NCBI RefSeq assembly: GCF_024679095.1 | Contig: NW_026111825.1 | Coordinates: forward strand, 186,001-250,000 | Origin: Eriocheir sinensis | Taxonomy: Eukaryota; Arthropoda; Malacostraca; Decapoda; Varunidae | DNA: 64,000 nt | Reading direction: 5' to 3' | Part shown: one piece after another, positions 1 through 13,974 of the stretch | How the letters are laid out: each line of letters opens with the position of its first letter | How positions within the stretch are numbered: the stretch's first letter is position 1 | Translations under genes and position numbers: made by a program | Notes under the pieces: model-generated | What the model saw: the letters and a program-made list of their open reading frames with translations, nothing else | What the model was told of the DNA's origin: nothing | Database searches by the model: none

Positions 1-50
1 CGTTTTCATTTCCAAGTGCAATACTTGCAAGCCAGTGCCTATTTTCTGGG

Positions 51-281
51 CTATTTTCCAATATCTGAGAGTAACTGCAAGAGGAACTGTTCTGAACAAG
101 CAGCCTGATGTTTGCAAACTTTACCAGTCATACAAGTACTGCACTCGCACAAGCCAACTTTAAGATATACAGTATACTGTATTTGTTCCTTTGACTGGCT
201 TTTAACTATGAACTGATTCTGATCTTCATTATACCTAGTGATGCTTTCCTTACTAATGGAAATCCCAGTTGGTGGCTTCAC
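51..281 (-). CDS. SWIM-type zinc-finger exon of a MULE-derived protein
   Basis: The minus-strand reading frame contains a CxCx(n)CxH pattern (CECSTCMTGKVCKHQAAC), the signature of the SWIM zinc finger. SWIM fingers usually lie C-terminal to a MULE transposase core, and two exons resembling that core lie upstream on the same strand at 2446-2770 and 2980-3139, so I read the three as parts of one gene or element. The frame is about 76 codons and stops at 51-53. Splice boundaries were not resolved. The protein would be a nuclear DNA-binding transposase or a domesticated derivative. The finger assignment is firm; the link across a 2.2-kb gap is inference. Confidence 0.55.
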   Translation of the reverse strand: MKPPTGISISKESITRYNEDQNQFIVKSQSKEQIQYTVYLKVGLCECSTCMTGKVCKHQAACSEQFLLQLLSDIGK

Positions 282-689
282 TACTTTCCTTCTACAGAGA
301 ACACATCAATGAGGCGTTGTTTCATATATTCATCAAATATTTCATTCATAAACATGATCAGTTGAATCGTGTTGTAGGCTTTACATCTGCAGGGCAAACC
401 AGAAACATGTATAGCATAAATTTTGTCCTGATTTCTAAAATATTACACATTGGTGCACAATTATTATACGTATATTATATATTATAAAGGTTTTTATTAG
501 CTAAATATCGATGAACATTATTTATAGAATATGCATAGCAAAACATTATTTTTAGTTGTTTTCACAGTGATAAAAATTTAATTATATGTCAGTGTACTGA
601 ATTTGTAACTTTTACTATTAGGCACTAGTAGTTTAGTAAGGAACTTCTTTAGTGTTACAATACCACAAATTTGCAATATATAATACCTT
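282..689. other. AT-rich non-coding sequence
   Basis: No coding pattern, RNA or repeat was recognised here. It may be intron between the SWIM exon and the transposase exons. Confidence 0.4.
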
Positions 690-935
690 GCTGCTATGGA
701 AACTGTATTTCTTCTCTATCTTCTAAGGTGAAAACTGAATTTCTTCCCTGAATCCCTATCTTGTATGGGAAAACTGTATTTCTTCTCTATCTTCTAAGGT
801 GAAAACTGAATTTCTTCCCTATCTTGTATGGGGAAAACTGTATTCTTCTCTATCTTCTAAGGTGAAAACTGAATTTCTTCCTATCTTGTATGGGAAAACT
901 GTATTTCTTCCTTTCTTCAATAGGGATATCTGTAT
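690..935. repeat. Minisatellite, about 63-70 bp period, 3.5 copies
   Basis: The block reads as an alternation of GGAAAACTGTATTTCTTC and GGTGAAAACTGAATTTC segments separated by CTATCTTCTAA or CTATCTTGTAT. Copies begin near 697, 767, 833 and 895 and differ by short indels. Confidence 0.8.
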
Positions 936-999
936 TTTATGACAAATAATATACAAAGTCAAAATCTCTTCCAACGTCTCAAAAATTTTCCTAGAAATT

Positions 1000-1044
1000 T
1001 GCCTGGGGCAATCTCCCCTATAGCCCCCACTGGCTACGCCACTG
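1000..1044. mobile_element. Possible terminal end of a hAT-like non-autonomous element
   Basis: The stretch ends in GGCTACGCCACTG at 1032-1044. Its reverse complement, CAGTGGCGTAGCC, is a terminal inverted repeat widely seen in hAT-type elements. The preceding sequence is C-rich, as such ends often are. The partner terminus was not found upstream, so this would be a truncated copy. Confidence 0.35.
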
Positions 1045-2445
1045 GGAGGATTATTGGAAAAAGTACATCATTGAAATTCGTCAGTCATCGATGGGTTCCT
1101 CCATATACAAACATTATAAGGAATATAATACATGTTTTATATGACGTGTCAGAAGTCACTTTACCATTTTCTTTATGTGTACAATGTATTCCATGTTTAC
1201 CCCATTTTTTCCGGAAAACAGGTAAAATAGGGCTGAAAGTTGGGTTTAGGAAGGGCTGATTGACCTATTAGCCTTTTCCCATAGCATACAGTATTAACTA
1301 TGAACGAATTCGCTATGAACGACCCGTTCATCGACCTATTAGACGTTTATAAACTTGACTGAGGTATATATAATGACAAATGGCACACTAACCTGTTGAG
1401 AATGATATCTTTAATGATGCACATGGTAGATTCTGCAAAATTATTTGTGTGGTGTCACATGGCAAAAATCAGCCCTATACACAGTACTCCATTCTTCCTT
1501 CCTTTCTATCAGCTTTGCCAGAATGCCTGTAAATGCAATATACTTTAACTACATTGAAATAACATATTATCAGTGCATTACTTATGTACAGTCCCCTGCC
1601 ACTTCAATGCCTCCAACAATGCATTTTCGTTCCTATATCTGGCAATTGTGGCTATATTAAGACAAAACAAATACATGGTGCGAATCGTTACTAAGAGAAG
1701 GGCAGGAGGTAGTTTAAACTTTTTGCCTGTCATTCATCACAGGTGGGGAAGGACTATGATAGTGTCAGACGAAATGTTGTTAGAGGAGGGGTCTGTACAT
1801 GACGCCCACCAACAGAATGTAGTTATCTGTACTATACATTTAACTGTCAAGAATGTACGCAGTCAAAATGAATCTTATAATATGATGCATTAAAACATTC
1901 AACCAAACTGGACGATAAAGACAAGCAAGCCAGCCACCAAAACAAACGTAAAGCGCATACTAAATTTTAAAAGTATTAATCCACATCCGCATCAGTACAT
2001 CTGCATTTTAAAATTATCTTTAAACGTACACCATGTGTACATATATCAAGTGCAAAATAAACATGCTGTTCATAATAAAAGATGTGCACCAACATGAGTA
2101 GGCAACTACAAGAATAATCATATCAAACTTCAGCAAACCAAACCCAGAAAAGACAGAGCAGCCACCACCACATGCATAGGCAGAATGAAATTGAAAATCT
2201 TATCATACATTCACTAAATATACTTTGAATGGTTTGGTTACTTACCAACGTATGTATTTTTTCCCTCTTGTACGGTAGCCTATATCTGAAAAGATTGAAG
2301 ATTAATACATAATCTGTTAGTCTTCACTAGCTAAATGGAAACTGTCAAACATCCACAGATATAATACAATTGAGCTTAAAAATGACCATCTTATTTCATC
2401 TAAAAATAATAATGGTCACATATCTACAATACATGGTAACTGTAC
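1045..2445. other. Non-coding AT-rich sequence, possibly intronic
   Basis: Only short open stretches without recognisable motifs are present. If the MULE/SWIM exons on either side form one gene, this would be its intron. No tRNA, repeat array or further transposase exon was recognised. Confidence 0.35.
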
Positions 2446-2770
2446 CTCATGTACTGGTTATACTTTTGGCTTCTGGGGTCTGACAAGCAATTCCATTCAT
2501 CTTGAAATGTTTCATCTGAATCAGCATATACCAGATTCTTGCCACTGTCATTAGTACTCGGCGATCTTCCTTCTTGATGCCATGTGAACCATCACACAGC
2601 CACCTCAGACCTGCTGCAGGATGTGGAATATGCAGAAAGCGCTGAGATTCTGGCCATACAGTCTTCAAGGCATTACGCTCAGCGTCACTGTTGTCTGTTA
2701 TGAAACAAGCTGGATGCCTTGTTGGAAAAAAGGCAGTCTCACTGAGCACCTTCCTCAGTAACTGAAAAAC
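2446..2770 (-). CDS. MULE-type transposase exon (second catalytic Asp block)
   Basis: The minus-strand frame carries [20 protein letters not shown], which matches the MULE transposase core around its second catalytic aspartate, followed by SQRFL and [16 protein letters not shown] good 3' splice site (T-rich tract then CAG) precedes base 2770, and a GTACAG donor-like site follows base 2446. Between SQRFL and RWLC the frame is displaced: the neighbouring frame reads CIFHILQQV, the expected family sequence, so two compensating single-base indels lie within about 30 bases near 2605-2640. The exon sits between the DTTSH exon and the SWIM finger in the order expected for the family. It is either a decayed transposase or a gene with sequencing indels. 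Confidence 0.6.
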
Positions 2771-2851
2771 CTGAAAAAATATAATAGAAAAGGTATATTA
2801 CCATATCTACGTATTCCAACAATAGGATGTGAAACCACAAGAAAATACTTC

Positions 2852-3139
<288 letters not shown>

Positions 3140-3351
3140 AAATTCAGTGACTACACAACTGCAAATTTCTCCCCGTCAGTTTTATATTCAATCTTGGAAG
3201 CTTTTGAGTAGCAGCGTAGTTCTCAATGGAAGCAAACATATCTCCTCCTCCTAAAAGTGCCATGGTTTGCTTTGAGCCACAGGTTCCGTATGTGATAGAT
3301 GACTCTATGGGAGGGATTTATGGCAGAATTGGCCTTGTAGCAGACTTACTT
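3140..3351. other. Short spacer with no recognised feature
   Basis: An open plus-strand frame covers 3226-3408 but has no recognisable motif, and its end overlaps the duplicated segment. Confidence 0.3.
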
Positions 3352-4661
<1,310 letters not shown>

Positions 4662-4666
4662 CTTGC

Positions 4667-7425
<2,759 letters not shown>

Positions 7426-7983
7426 TTTAACAAACAGCGATAACAGCCAATAATTATTGCTGGTTAAGGTCTATTTAAGTGGTATATGTTTCACCGAATC
7501 CAGAATATGGTTAGTAGTAGTAAATTTAGAGCACAGAAGAGGATTGCTTGGCTGAGGGGTCATTAGGTAGTACATTGTTTGATGTTTGAACCTAGGTAGA
7601 GGTCATTCTTGGTTCCTTGCACCCATCTTACCCTCACATTACTTAATAACTAAATCAAACCGTTTATGATATCAATATAATGTGCTGTATCATACTGAAG
7701 GTTGCATTGTATAACACCTCAAAAGAAATTGAAACGGAGTTTGTTTACTTACTTCTCAGCTGATTGCGATGTTTACCTAAATTATGTCATTTTAAATGCT
7801 CCATTTTCTTTTTAATCTTATTTTCTTTCTTTATTTATCACGGTAACCCAACGTAGTATTTTCCATACTCAAATAAAAAACTCAGAATAAAAACATTACA
7901 TTTCGTTAGCTAACGAACATACCACATTGTACGATTGAAATGAATAAAAAAAAAAAAATGATTACAGGATTTATGTGACGATG
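7426..7983. other. Intergenic AT-rich sequence
   Basis: No gene, RNA or repeat array was recognised. A poly-A run lies near 7948-7960. Confidence 0.4.
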
Positions 7984-8065
7984 TGACGTCATAGTAATGC
8001 ATTCGTCTATTGAAGCGTCCTGATTGGTCGGCGGAGAGACGCACTCGTCTGAGGCGTCTCATTGG
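7984..8065. promoter_or_regulatory. Candidate promoter: CRE plus two inverted CCAAT boxes
   Basis: A perfect cAMP-response element TGACGTCA lies at 7984-7991. Two ATTGG (inverted CCAAT) boxes lie at 8023-8027 and 8061-8065, each within a similar GCGTC-N-ATTGGTCG context, so the box itself is duplicated about 38 bases apart. GC content and CpG rise sharply from here to about 8600. The nearest downstream gene is the plus-strand Wnt gene, so this could be its promoter, but no transcription start can be shown. Confidence 0.35.
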
Positions 8066-8820
8066 TCGCCGGAGGGTATGGTGTTGAGTCAGTATACAGA
8101 GTGTAAATGCGCCCCGGACTGAACAGAATCCATTTGTCGCATCACGAAGCTATGTATGGCCGGGGACCAAGAAACACCCGCCCTGCCATCCGCCCGGTGG
8201 GGTAGTTTGTGCTGGGGCGCAGCTCCTCTTTCAGTGGCAGATGCTGTTGCTGAACATTATTTATGAACAGAGTTCATGTATGTTTCATTATCAGACAACT
8301 TTACGGCATTCGTAGATGCAAAATATATAAATGCTGGGTCTTTCTGAGTTCCTCTCGACTTCCATAACTGGCCACCCCATCTCTGAGGGGAGGAGGGGGA
8401 ACCAGTGTAATGGTCAGCGTGGCCATCATTGCGCAGTAAAATTTATTAGTAATAAATGTCGTGCCTTGAAGGAGCTAGTTGGGTGAAGCATCAAAAGTAG
8501 CCGCCAGTCAGTCATGCTGCGGGCGCCTCCTCCCCCCTTCCCCAGGAAGCCCAGTCACTTGTAATGGCCGGCCTCAGCCCCACCAGCCACGCGTCCCCTA
8601 CAATTTGTATATAAATCACTCGTAGCACTGGTGCCAGAACCAGTTGGATTTCTTCCTGTGTGCCCGTTTCTGGCGTTACTTAACGGCCCATCAGCAGTAT
8701 CACATGAAATCTGTGACGAGAATACCTCACACTTGACTTCTGTGATTCACCAGGCGCCATATGCCTGACATAAAGTGCAGGTACAGCAAACTGTGGGTCA
8801 TTTCGGCATATAATCGTGGG
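8066..8820. other. CpG-rich region, possible 5' UTR or first exon
   Basis: GC-rich sequence with several CpG clusters (8150-8220, 8510-8610). A 37-codon open frame starts with an ATG at 8157. No protein motif was recognised. Confidence 0.25.
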
Positions 8821-8829
8821 CAGACCGTT

Positions 8830-9055
8830 AAACAACATACCAGAACTCTTCGTGCTGCTGCTCCGCCATCAACCCTCGGGACATCACCATCGAGGGGCGC
8901 CCGGTGATTATGACGAAAAGGCAAACCTGCGCAGACAGGCCGCCCTTGAATGTGGCATTGCTGAGTTATTGCCACACCAGTGGCCTGGGCAGCAGTCCTT
9001 CACCTTCTTCCGAACACGCATTACACACGCAAAAGAATGTCTTGGAGATCAAATA
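8830..9055 (+). CDS. Possible N-terminal Wnt exon
   Basis: One plus frame reads NPRDITIEGRPVIMTKRQTC, and the next frame reads ALECGIAELLPHQWPGQQ. These loosely resemble the TxRQ block and the ECQHQF...RWNC block found near the N-terminus of Wnt proteins, and the position upstream of an unambiguous Wnt exon fits. The spacing between the two blocks is about half of that in the family, and the second lies in another frame, so this is weak. Splice sites are not resolved. Confidence 0.25.
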
Positions 9056-9359
9056 ATTGTCTTGATGTTAATTGGTTTTTTCAGAATTCATAAATAAGTA
9101 ACAGCGAACATGATCTGATTTGGTCCGTAACTCAGTTGTGGTGATCTACGGAAAAGAATATACAATGACTTCTTGGTGTGGTTACCTACCGATTGGCTGA
9201 AGGCTTCCTTGACATTTTTCTCAACAAGGAAAGTTCCCTAGTGTGCTAATCTCTTGTGAATTATGACAGCTATGCCTCTAAAACAAAAATATTAATGGAT
9301 GTCAGGTTAGTTGTTGATAAATAGAACAGTTCAGTGCGGTGAGCGATGGTGCGCCTCCT

Positions 9360-9574
9360 GAGGCCCTCACCTGTTCTCCCTCACCAATCCTCTCACTGGT
9401 ATCCACGGGGGCCGCGAGGCCGCCTACACGTACGCAGTAGGCAGCGCAGGGAGTCACCACAGCGCCGACCACTGCTCCCGTGCTTATCTCCACCTTTGGC
9501 TGTGACGACCGCAGGCGAGGGCGGTACAGTTCTTCCAGCGAGTGGAAATGGGGCAGCTGCAGCGCCGACATTGG
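9360..9574 (+). CDS. Wnt exon with REAAYTYA and WKWGxCSADIG blocks
   Basis: One frame gives NPLTGIHGGREAAYTYAVGS and the next gives FGCDDRRRGRYSSSSEWKWG followed by SCSADIG, so the frame shifts once near 9455-9495. REAA(F/Y)xYA and W(K/E)WGGCSxD are among the most conserved Wnt blocks; the second glycine of WGGC reads serine here. The donor GTGAGA begins at 9575 and leaves a phase-2 end (GACATTGG). The 5' limit is not resolved, since a stop codon lies about 60 bases upstream of the REAA block in that frame. Confidence 0.85.
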
Positions 9575-9799
9575 GTGAGAGTGCATGTTAGAATGTCCTG
9601 TTTGAACTCTTCATTCTCCTGGACATATGTATACAGACTTACTGTCATTGCATGCCCCAATACAACATATGAAAGATGATGACGCGGGCATTCCAGAATG
9701 AAGCAAGCTTACGTGTGCATGTACGCCAAACAGCGTACTTTTTCCTTACACAGGACACCCAAATACTGATATGCATACCATGTGTGTTGCTGATGTTTT

Positions 9800-11425
9800 C
9801 TTCAAATGGTGTTTTCTATGCCCTCTCTGGCCTCAATCCTCCAGAGGCTTATGGACCTGATGGAGTGCCTCCTATTGTCCTTAAAACTGTGCCTCGTGCT
9901 GTCACCCTGCCTGGTCGGCCTCTTTCGCCTCTGCCTGTCCAACATCTACCTTTCCTTCTTGCTGGAGAGTATGCCTTCTGCCAGCCTGTACCCCTAAGAA
10001 GGGTGACGCTCAATCCTCAAACTACCGTCCTGTTACTTTACTCTTGTCCTATAAAGCTTTGAATCAATCCTTAACTTGGGAAAATTCAGCGCCTCACTCT
10101 GACCTTCTATCTGATCATGGTATGGAGTTCCTGAGGGGCGTTCTGGTGATCTCCTATACTAACCCAACGACTCTTGGTCATCCTCTTAGCCGTTCAGTGA
10201 AACTTTGCTATTGCGCTGGACATATCAAAGCTTTTTGATGAGGTCTGGCACAAGTCTTTGCTTTCTAAACTACCCTCCTACGGTTTCTATCTTCTCTCTG
10301 TGCCCTTTATCTCCAGTTTTTCCTTTCTGACCGTTCTGTTTCTGCCGTGGTAGACGGTCACTGTTCTTCTAAATCTATTAACAGTGGTGTCCCCAGGTTC
10401 AATACTATCTCCCACTCTTTCTGTTGTTCATTGATGATCTTCTTTCCAAAACGAACATCCTATCCCATTCCTACGCCGATGATTCCCTCTGCATTATTCA
10501 ACTTCTTTAATAGAAGACCCACCCTTCAGAACTTAACGACTCAAGGCTGGGCTGCAGGCAACAGCTGAACTACTATTATTTCCGATTGGGTGAAGAACCT
10601 GGTGTCGCTTCAACGCCTCAAAAACACAGTTCTCACCTATCCACTCGACACAATCCTCAGAAACAACTATCCCTATTCTTTGACAACGCAGCCTCACCTT
10701 CCTCAACACTAAAGCATCCTCAGTCTATCCTTAACTCAAAATCTCAACTGGAAACTTCATATCTCATCTCTTACTAAATCAACTTCCACTGAGGCTGGGC
10801 GTTCTGTACCGTCTCCGCCAGTTCTTCTCCCCTGCACAGTTGCTGTCCATATACAGGGGCCTTGTCACACGCCTCGTATGGGTAATGCATCTCATGTGGG
10901 GGCTCCTCACCACAATACTGGACAGAGTGAGCTAAAGCTCTTCGTCTCATCAACTCTCCTCCTCATACTGATAGTCTTCTACCTCTTAAATTCCCCGCCG
11001 CAATGTTTGTGCCTCTCTTTCTATCTTCTATCGATGTTTCCACGCTTACTGCACTTCTGACCTGGCAAACTGCCTGCCTCCCCCACTCCCGCTGACCCTC
11101 TGCACTCGACTGTCTCCTCATTCTCAGCCCGATACTGTCCAAACTCCTTATGCAAGGATTAACCTTCAGCATCTTCACTCTTTCATCCCCTCACGCTAGT
11201 AAACTCTGGAACAATCTTCCTTCATCTGTATTTCCTCCCTGCCTACGACTTGAACTCTTTCAAAGAGGGAGGGTATCAAGTTACCCTCTCCTCCCCGTAT
11301 TTGATCTCGCTATTTTTCCTCTTTGTTTCTATTTTTAGGAACAGCGAGTAGCGGGCTTTTTTTATTATTGTTTTATTTTTTTGTATGCCCTTGAGCTGCC
11401 TCCTTTGTTGTGGCTCCTCCTAATG
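9800..11425 (+). mobile_element. LINE (non-LTR retrotransposon) fragment in a Wnt intron
   Basis: Successive plus-strand frames match a non-LTR reverse transcriptase of the Jockey-like type common in decapods: ALSGLNPPEAYGPDGVPPIV (fingers), an ALDISKAFD-type block near 10210-10235 (visible as CAGHIKAF), AVVDGHCSSKSINSGVP near 10350, a YADDS-type active-site region near 10470-10490, LSTRHN near 10640, and a C-terminal TLSSPHASKLWNNLPSSVFP near 11180. The 5' part (ORF1 and endonuclease) is absent, as is typical of 5'-truncated insertions, and the frame is broken repeatedly. The 3' end is a T-rich tail region with LELPP-type sequence near 11390. It is in the same orientation as the host gene. 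Confidence 0.85.
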
Positions 11426-11499
11426 AGACAGATTCAACAAGTTACACGCAACCCCACTCATCGGCCCCCGTGTTCCTTCCTCCTCCCGGCCGCCTGTAG

Positions 11500-11598
11500 G
11501 TTTCGGGGGTCCGGGTTCGCGAAAGAAGTTCCTGGACGCCCGCGAGGTGGAGGGGCGGCCGCCTCATGAACCTGCACAGCAACCGGGCGGGACGCAGG
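11500..11598 (+). CDS. Wnt exon with FAKKFLDARE and HNNxAGR blocks
   Basis: After a CTGTAG acceptor at 11494-11499 the sequence encodes, in changing frames, a GFG/FAKKFLDARE-type block, a LMNLHSN-type block and RAGRR. These are the central Wnt blocks following WGGCSxD. Reading GACATTGG from the previous exon into GTTTCGG restores the I-G-F junction normal in the family. The donor GTTAGT begins at 11599. The exon end and donor are followed by a near-copy (11609-11632 region), a 24-base tandem duplication that repeats the donor. At least two small deletions disturb the frame. Confidence 0.8.
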
Positions 11599-11877
11599 GT
11601 TAGTGTCCGGGCGGACGCAGGGTTAGTGTCCGGGCGCCGCCTCCTGTAAGGCAGCGGCGGCTCCGTGCATGCTCACCAGAAACTGTTCTTGCTTGAAGAA
11701 TTTGCATATTGTTTGCCCCTACTTGTCCTGCTCCCACTATTCTCCAATTTTCCTTTACATGCGGCTGTTAGAAGTGTAATGTAATTGTTACTAAGGTACT
11801 GGTTATCTCTCTTCTAACACTATTTTCTTAATACTTTTCCTTTTGAGCATATTAATGTGGTGCTAAGAATAATATAT

Positions 11878-12135
11878 GCGCCGTGGAGCAGTGGTCAGCG
11901 CTGGCTACGAATCACGGGCCTGGGTGTGAATCCTGGCCCGGGCAGTCGGCGTGCAGTTCACTTGTGTTCATCCTCCCTTCGGGCTGGTTGATAAATTGGT
12001 ACCTGGGGAAACCTGGGAAGATAAGCTGTGGCGGATATCACGATGGCCTGTGTCCCAGGGTGTGGGTTCTTACTAACACAGACTCAAAGGCCAAGGTACA
12101 GAGATGAGCACCTGGCACATGCCTTCTGTACATGT
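11878..12135 (+). mobile_element. tRNA-derived SINE copy
   Basis: The head has an RNA polymerase III A box (TGGAGCAGTGG, 11884-11894) and a B box (GGTGTGAATCC, 11923-11933) at tRNA-like spacing. The body contains a CCTGGGGAAACCTGGGAAGA motif shared with the copy at 15512-15740, so the two belong to one family. It lies in the Wnt intron before the SGSCTVK exon. Confidence 0.6.
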
Positions 12136-12289
12136 ACCCTTATGAATAGAACGACTGTATGCTTCCTTGCATCCTAATGGCTGCTCTATCGGTATAACAA
12201 GAGTATTAGCAGAAGCAAGGACAGCAGCGACTGTAGACCATCACCGCCATCACCACCACCACCAATAACAACACCTGTTAATAAAGATA

Positions 12290-12307
12290 ATGTTAATAAT
12301 AATAACA

Positions 12308-12356
<49 letters not shown>

Positions 12357-12490
12357 TAATAATAACACGTATTATTATTATTATTATTAATGTCAATATT
12401 ATTATTAATAATATTATTAATATTAATGTGTGTGTGTGTGTGTATGTTATTATTATTATTATTATCATTATTATTATTATTATTGTGCTA
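12290..12490. repeat. (AAT)n / (TTA)n compound microsatellite
   Basis: AAT repeats change strand sense to TTA repeats near 12370, with a short GT tract at 12427-12444. This makes a potential hairpin in the intron. Confidence 0.95.
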
Positions 12491-12633
12491 TCATCTTTTT
12501 TTCATTACTACAATCATCATGAAATGGATAACACTTCTTTTTCTATGGGGCGGTGGGGGAAGGGGAGTGCAGCTCAGGGAGGTGCCAAGGGGTGCGTGTC
12601 CCCATGTTGTGGCTTTCTTGAAGTCTGCCCCAG

Positions 12634-12786
12634 GCGGTGCGGAGCAGGATGAGGACAGGTGCAAGTGCCTGGCATCGGGCTCCTGCACCGTCAAGCCTGG
12701 TGGAGGACCCTCCCGCCCTTCACCTTCATCAGGGAGGCACCTCTTCCCACAAGTACAGGAAGGCCAAGTCAAATCTCAGTGCATAG
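12634..12786 (+). CDS. Wnt exon with CKCxGxSGSCTVK and LPPF blocks
   Basis: The acceptor CCCCAG ends at 12633. The exon opens with AVRSRMR in one frame, then CKC and SGSCTVK in a second, then WWRTLPPFTFIRE in a third, then SHKYRKAKSNLSA in a fourth context. SGSCTVKTCW-type sequence contains the serine that is palmitoleoylated in Wnt ligands; that serine is present. Family sequence would have CKCHG and KTCW here, and both are damaged by missing bases. A GTATTC donor follows 12786. Frame changes number at least three in 150 bases. Confidence 0.85.
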   Translation, partial: AVRSRMRTGASAWHRAPAPSSLVEDPPALHLHQGGTSSHKYRKAKSNLSA

Positions 12787-13065
12787 GTATTCTCCACCCC
12801 CTTCCTTCCCTCACCTCTCTCCCTCTTCATCTTCTCTTCATCCTCTTCTTCTTATCATTATCCTCCTCCTCCTCCTCCTCCTCCTCCTTCTCCTCCACTC
12901 CAGAAGTGCTTTAATCCTTCCCGTAAGCCACTCCCTAGGGGCTGATGAATTGATTAAATCACTGAAAGCAACAATCCCTGTGAGCCAATAGGCTTTCTGC
13001 TGCCTGCTCGTCCCATATTTATGTTTCCATATCTCCTCTTCTTCCTCCTCCTCCCTCCTCCTTCT

Positions 13066-13067
13066 CC

Positions 13068-13123
<56 letters not shown>

Positions 13124-13130
13124 GCTACTA

Positions 13131-13166
<36 letters not shown>

Positions 13167-13368
13167 TATATATTAGTAATAATATTAATGATATTAATAT
13201 TAATGGTGACAGTATTATTGGTGATATTAATGATAGTAGTAATGTGTGTGTGTGTCAATAGTAATAATGATAATATTAGTAATATTAGTAATAATAATGT
13301 GATGTGGTAATGAAAATAATGTGGTAATAATGCAATAATGAGTAATAATATTAATAATAATAATAATA

Positions 13369-13401
<33 letters not shown>

Positions 13402-13402
13402 C
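13066..13402. repeat. (CTA)n and (AAT)n microsatellites in a Wnt intron
   Basis: CTA repeats occupy 13066-13123, and AAT-type repeats occupy 13130-13166 and 13340-13402. The second tract ends 13 bases before the acceptor of the next exon. Confidence 0.95.
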
Positions 13403-13415
13403 CTTATTTGCTCAG

Positions 13416-13559
13416 GGCCGGAGAAGATCCACGCCTCACCTGCGTCTGGAGAGGGTCAGGAGAAGAGCTCGACGGCCCCGCAAGTTTCATCTCGTGTACT
13501 TGGAAAGGAGTCCCAACTACTGCCAGATGAATATCGCAAATGCAGCAGAACTTCGTCAG
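13416..13559 (+). CDS. Wnt exon with LVYLERSPNYC block
   Basis: The acceptor TTGCTCAG ends at 13415 and the donor GTAATA begins at 13560. The frame is open throughout: GRRSTPHLRLERVRRRARRP, then RKFHLVYLERSPNYC, then QMNIANAAELRQ. LVYLExSPxYC is the diagnostic C-terminal Wnt block, preceded by the usual basic linker. The GTxGRxC block that normally follows is not visible; NIANAAELRQ stands in its place. The exon ends in phase 0 and joins the next in phase. Confidence 0.85.
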
Positions 13560-13824
13560 GTAATATACCGACCTCAAAATTTACTTACATTTTACAGTGT
13601 TTGTTTCTCCACTGCTTAGCGTAATCATCGGCATTGCTGGTTTCCTGCCGAACTTCTGGGGCTGGCGGCAGCTACAATTCGACATAATGCGGCTTTCAAT
13701 AATTGGCGATGACCCAGCATGAGGCTTTTTTATAAATTCAGCACGGTGCACCGATTACAAGTGATGGTTACAGAGTTAGGTTACTGGTATCGGTCCAGAC
13801 TTTCGCTGCTCTCTTCATCATCAG

Positions 13825-13974
13825 GCCGATGGCTGTGACCTGCGCAATGCTGCCGACCCGCGGTACAACCTCACCGGTACACACCACGCACATGCGCAAC
13901 TGCAAATTTCACTGGTTGTTGCGTGCGGTGCCACCTGCATGGAGGGACGCCGAGAATTTTCAGCTGCCAAGTGA
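13825..13974 (+). CDS. Wnt C-terminal cysteine-rich exon
   Basis: After an acceptor (TTCATCATCAG, ending 13824) the frame begins ADGCDLR, then shifts. RYNLT-type sequence, HMRNCKFHW and the following CC/VRCH block appear in other frames, and the exon ends with a TGA at 13972-13974 preceded by TGCCAAG, where the family ends in Cys-Lys. GCDxxCCGRGYN and CxFHWCC are hallmark Wnt C-terminal blocks. At least three small indels break the frame. Sequence after the stop looks like 3' UTR. Confidence 0.82.
   Translation, partial: ADGCDLRNAADPRYNLTGTHHAHAQLQISLVVACGATCMEGRREFSAAK

Larger units (their letters stand above)
9360..13974 (+). pseudogene. Wnt: Wnt-family gene, at least five exons, each with small frame breaks
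   Basis: Five plus-strand segments in collinear order match successive conserved blocks of Wnt ligands: REAAYTYAVGSAG and EWKWGSCSADIG; a FAKKFLDARE / MNLH-type block; CKC...SGSCTVK with a LPPF block; LVYLERSPNYC; and the cysteine-rich C-terminus with NCKFHW. Wnts are secreted, lipid-modified, cysteine-rich ligands that bind Frizzled receptors. GT/AG sites with compatible phases join several exons: GACATTGG at 9574 to GTTTCGG at 11500, AGG at 11598 to GCGGTGCGG at 12634, CAG at 13559 to GCCGAT at 13825. Three of the four introns checked carry a LINE, a SINE or AAT repeats. Frame breaks occur in most exons. Individual blocks recall Wnt1, Wnt6, Wnt7 or Wnt10; I cannot assign the paralogue. The gene is either a decayed copy or a functional gene with uncorrected indels; preserved splice sites favour the latter. 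Confidence 0.82.

Noticed and set aside
9302..9591. 94- and 81-codon frames on both strands
   Set aside because: They overlap the Wnt exon, whose conserved blocks lie in other plus frames.
12390..12914. 174-codon frame and overlapping frames
   Set aside because: They begin in an AAT microsatellite and end in a CCT repeat. The only real coding content is the Wnt exon at 12634-12786, which they cross in mixed frames.
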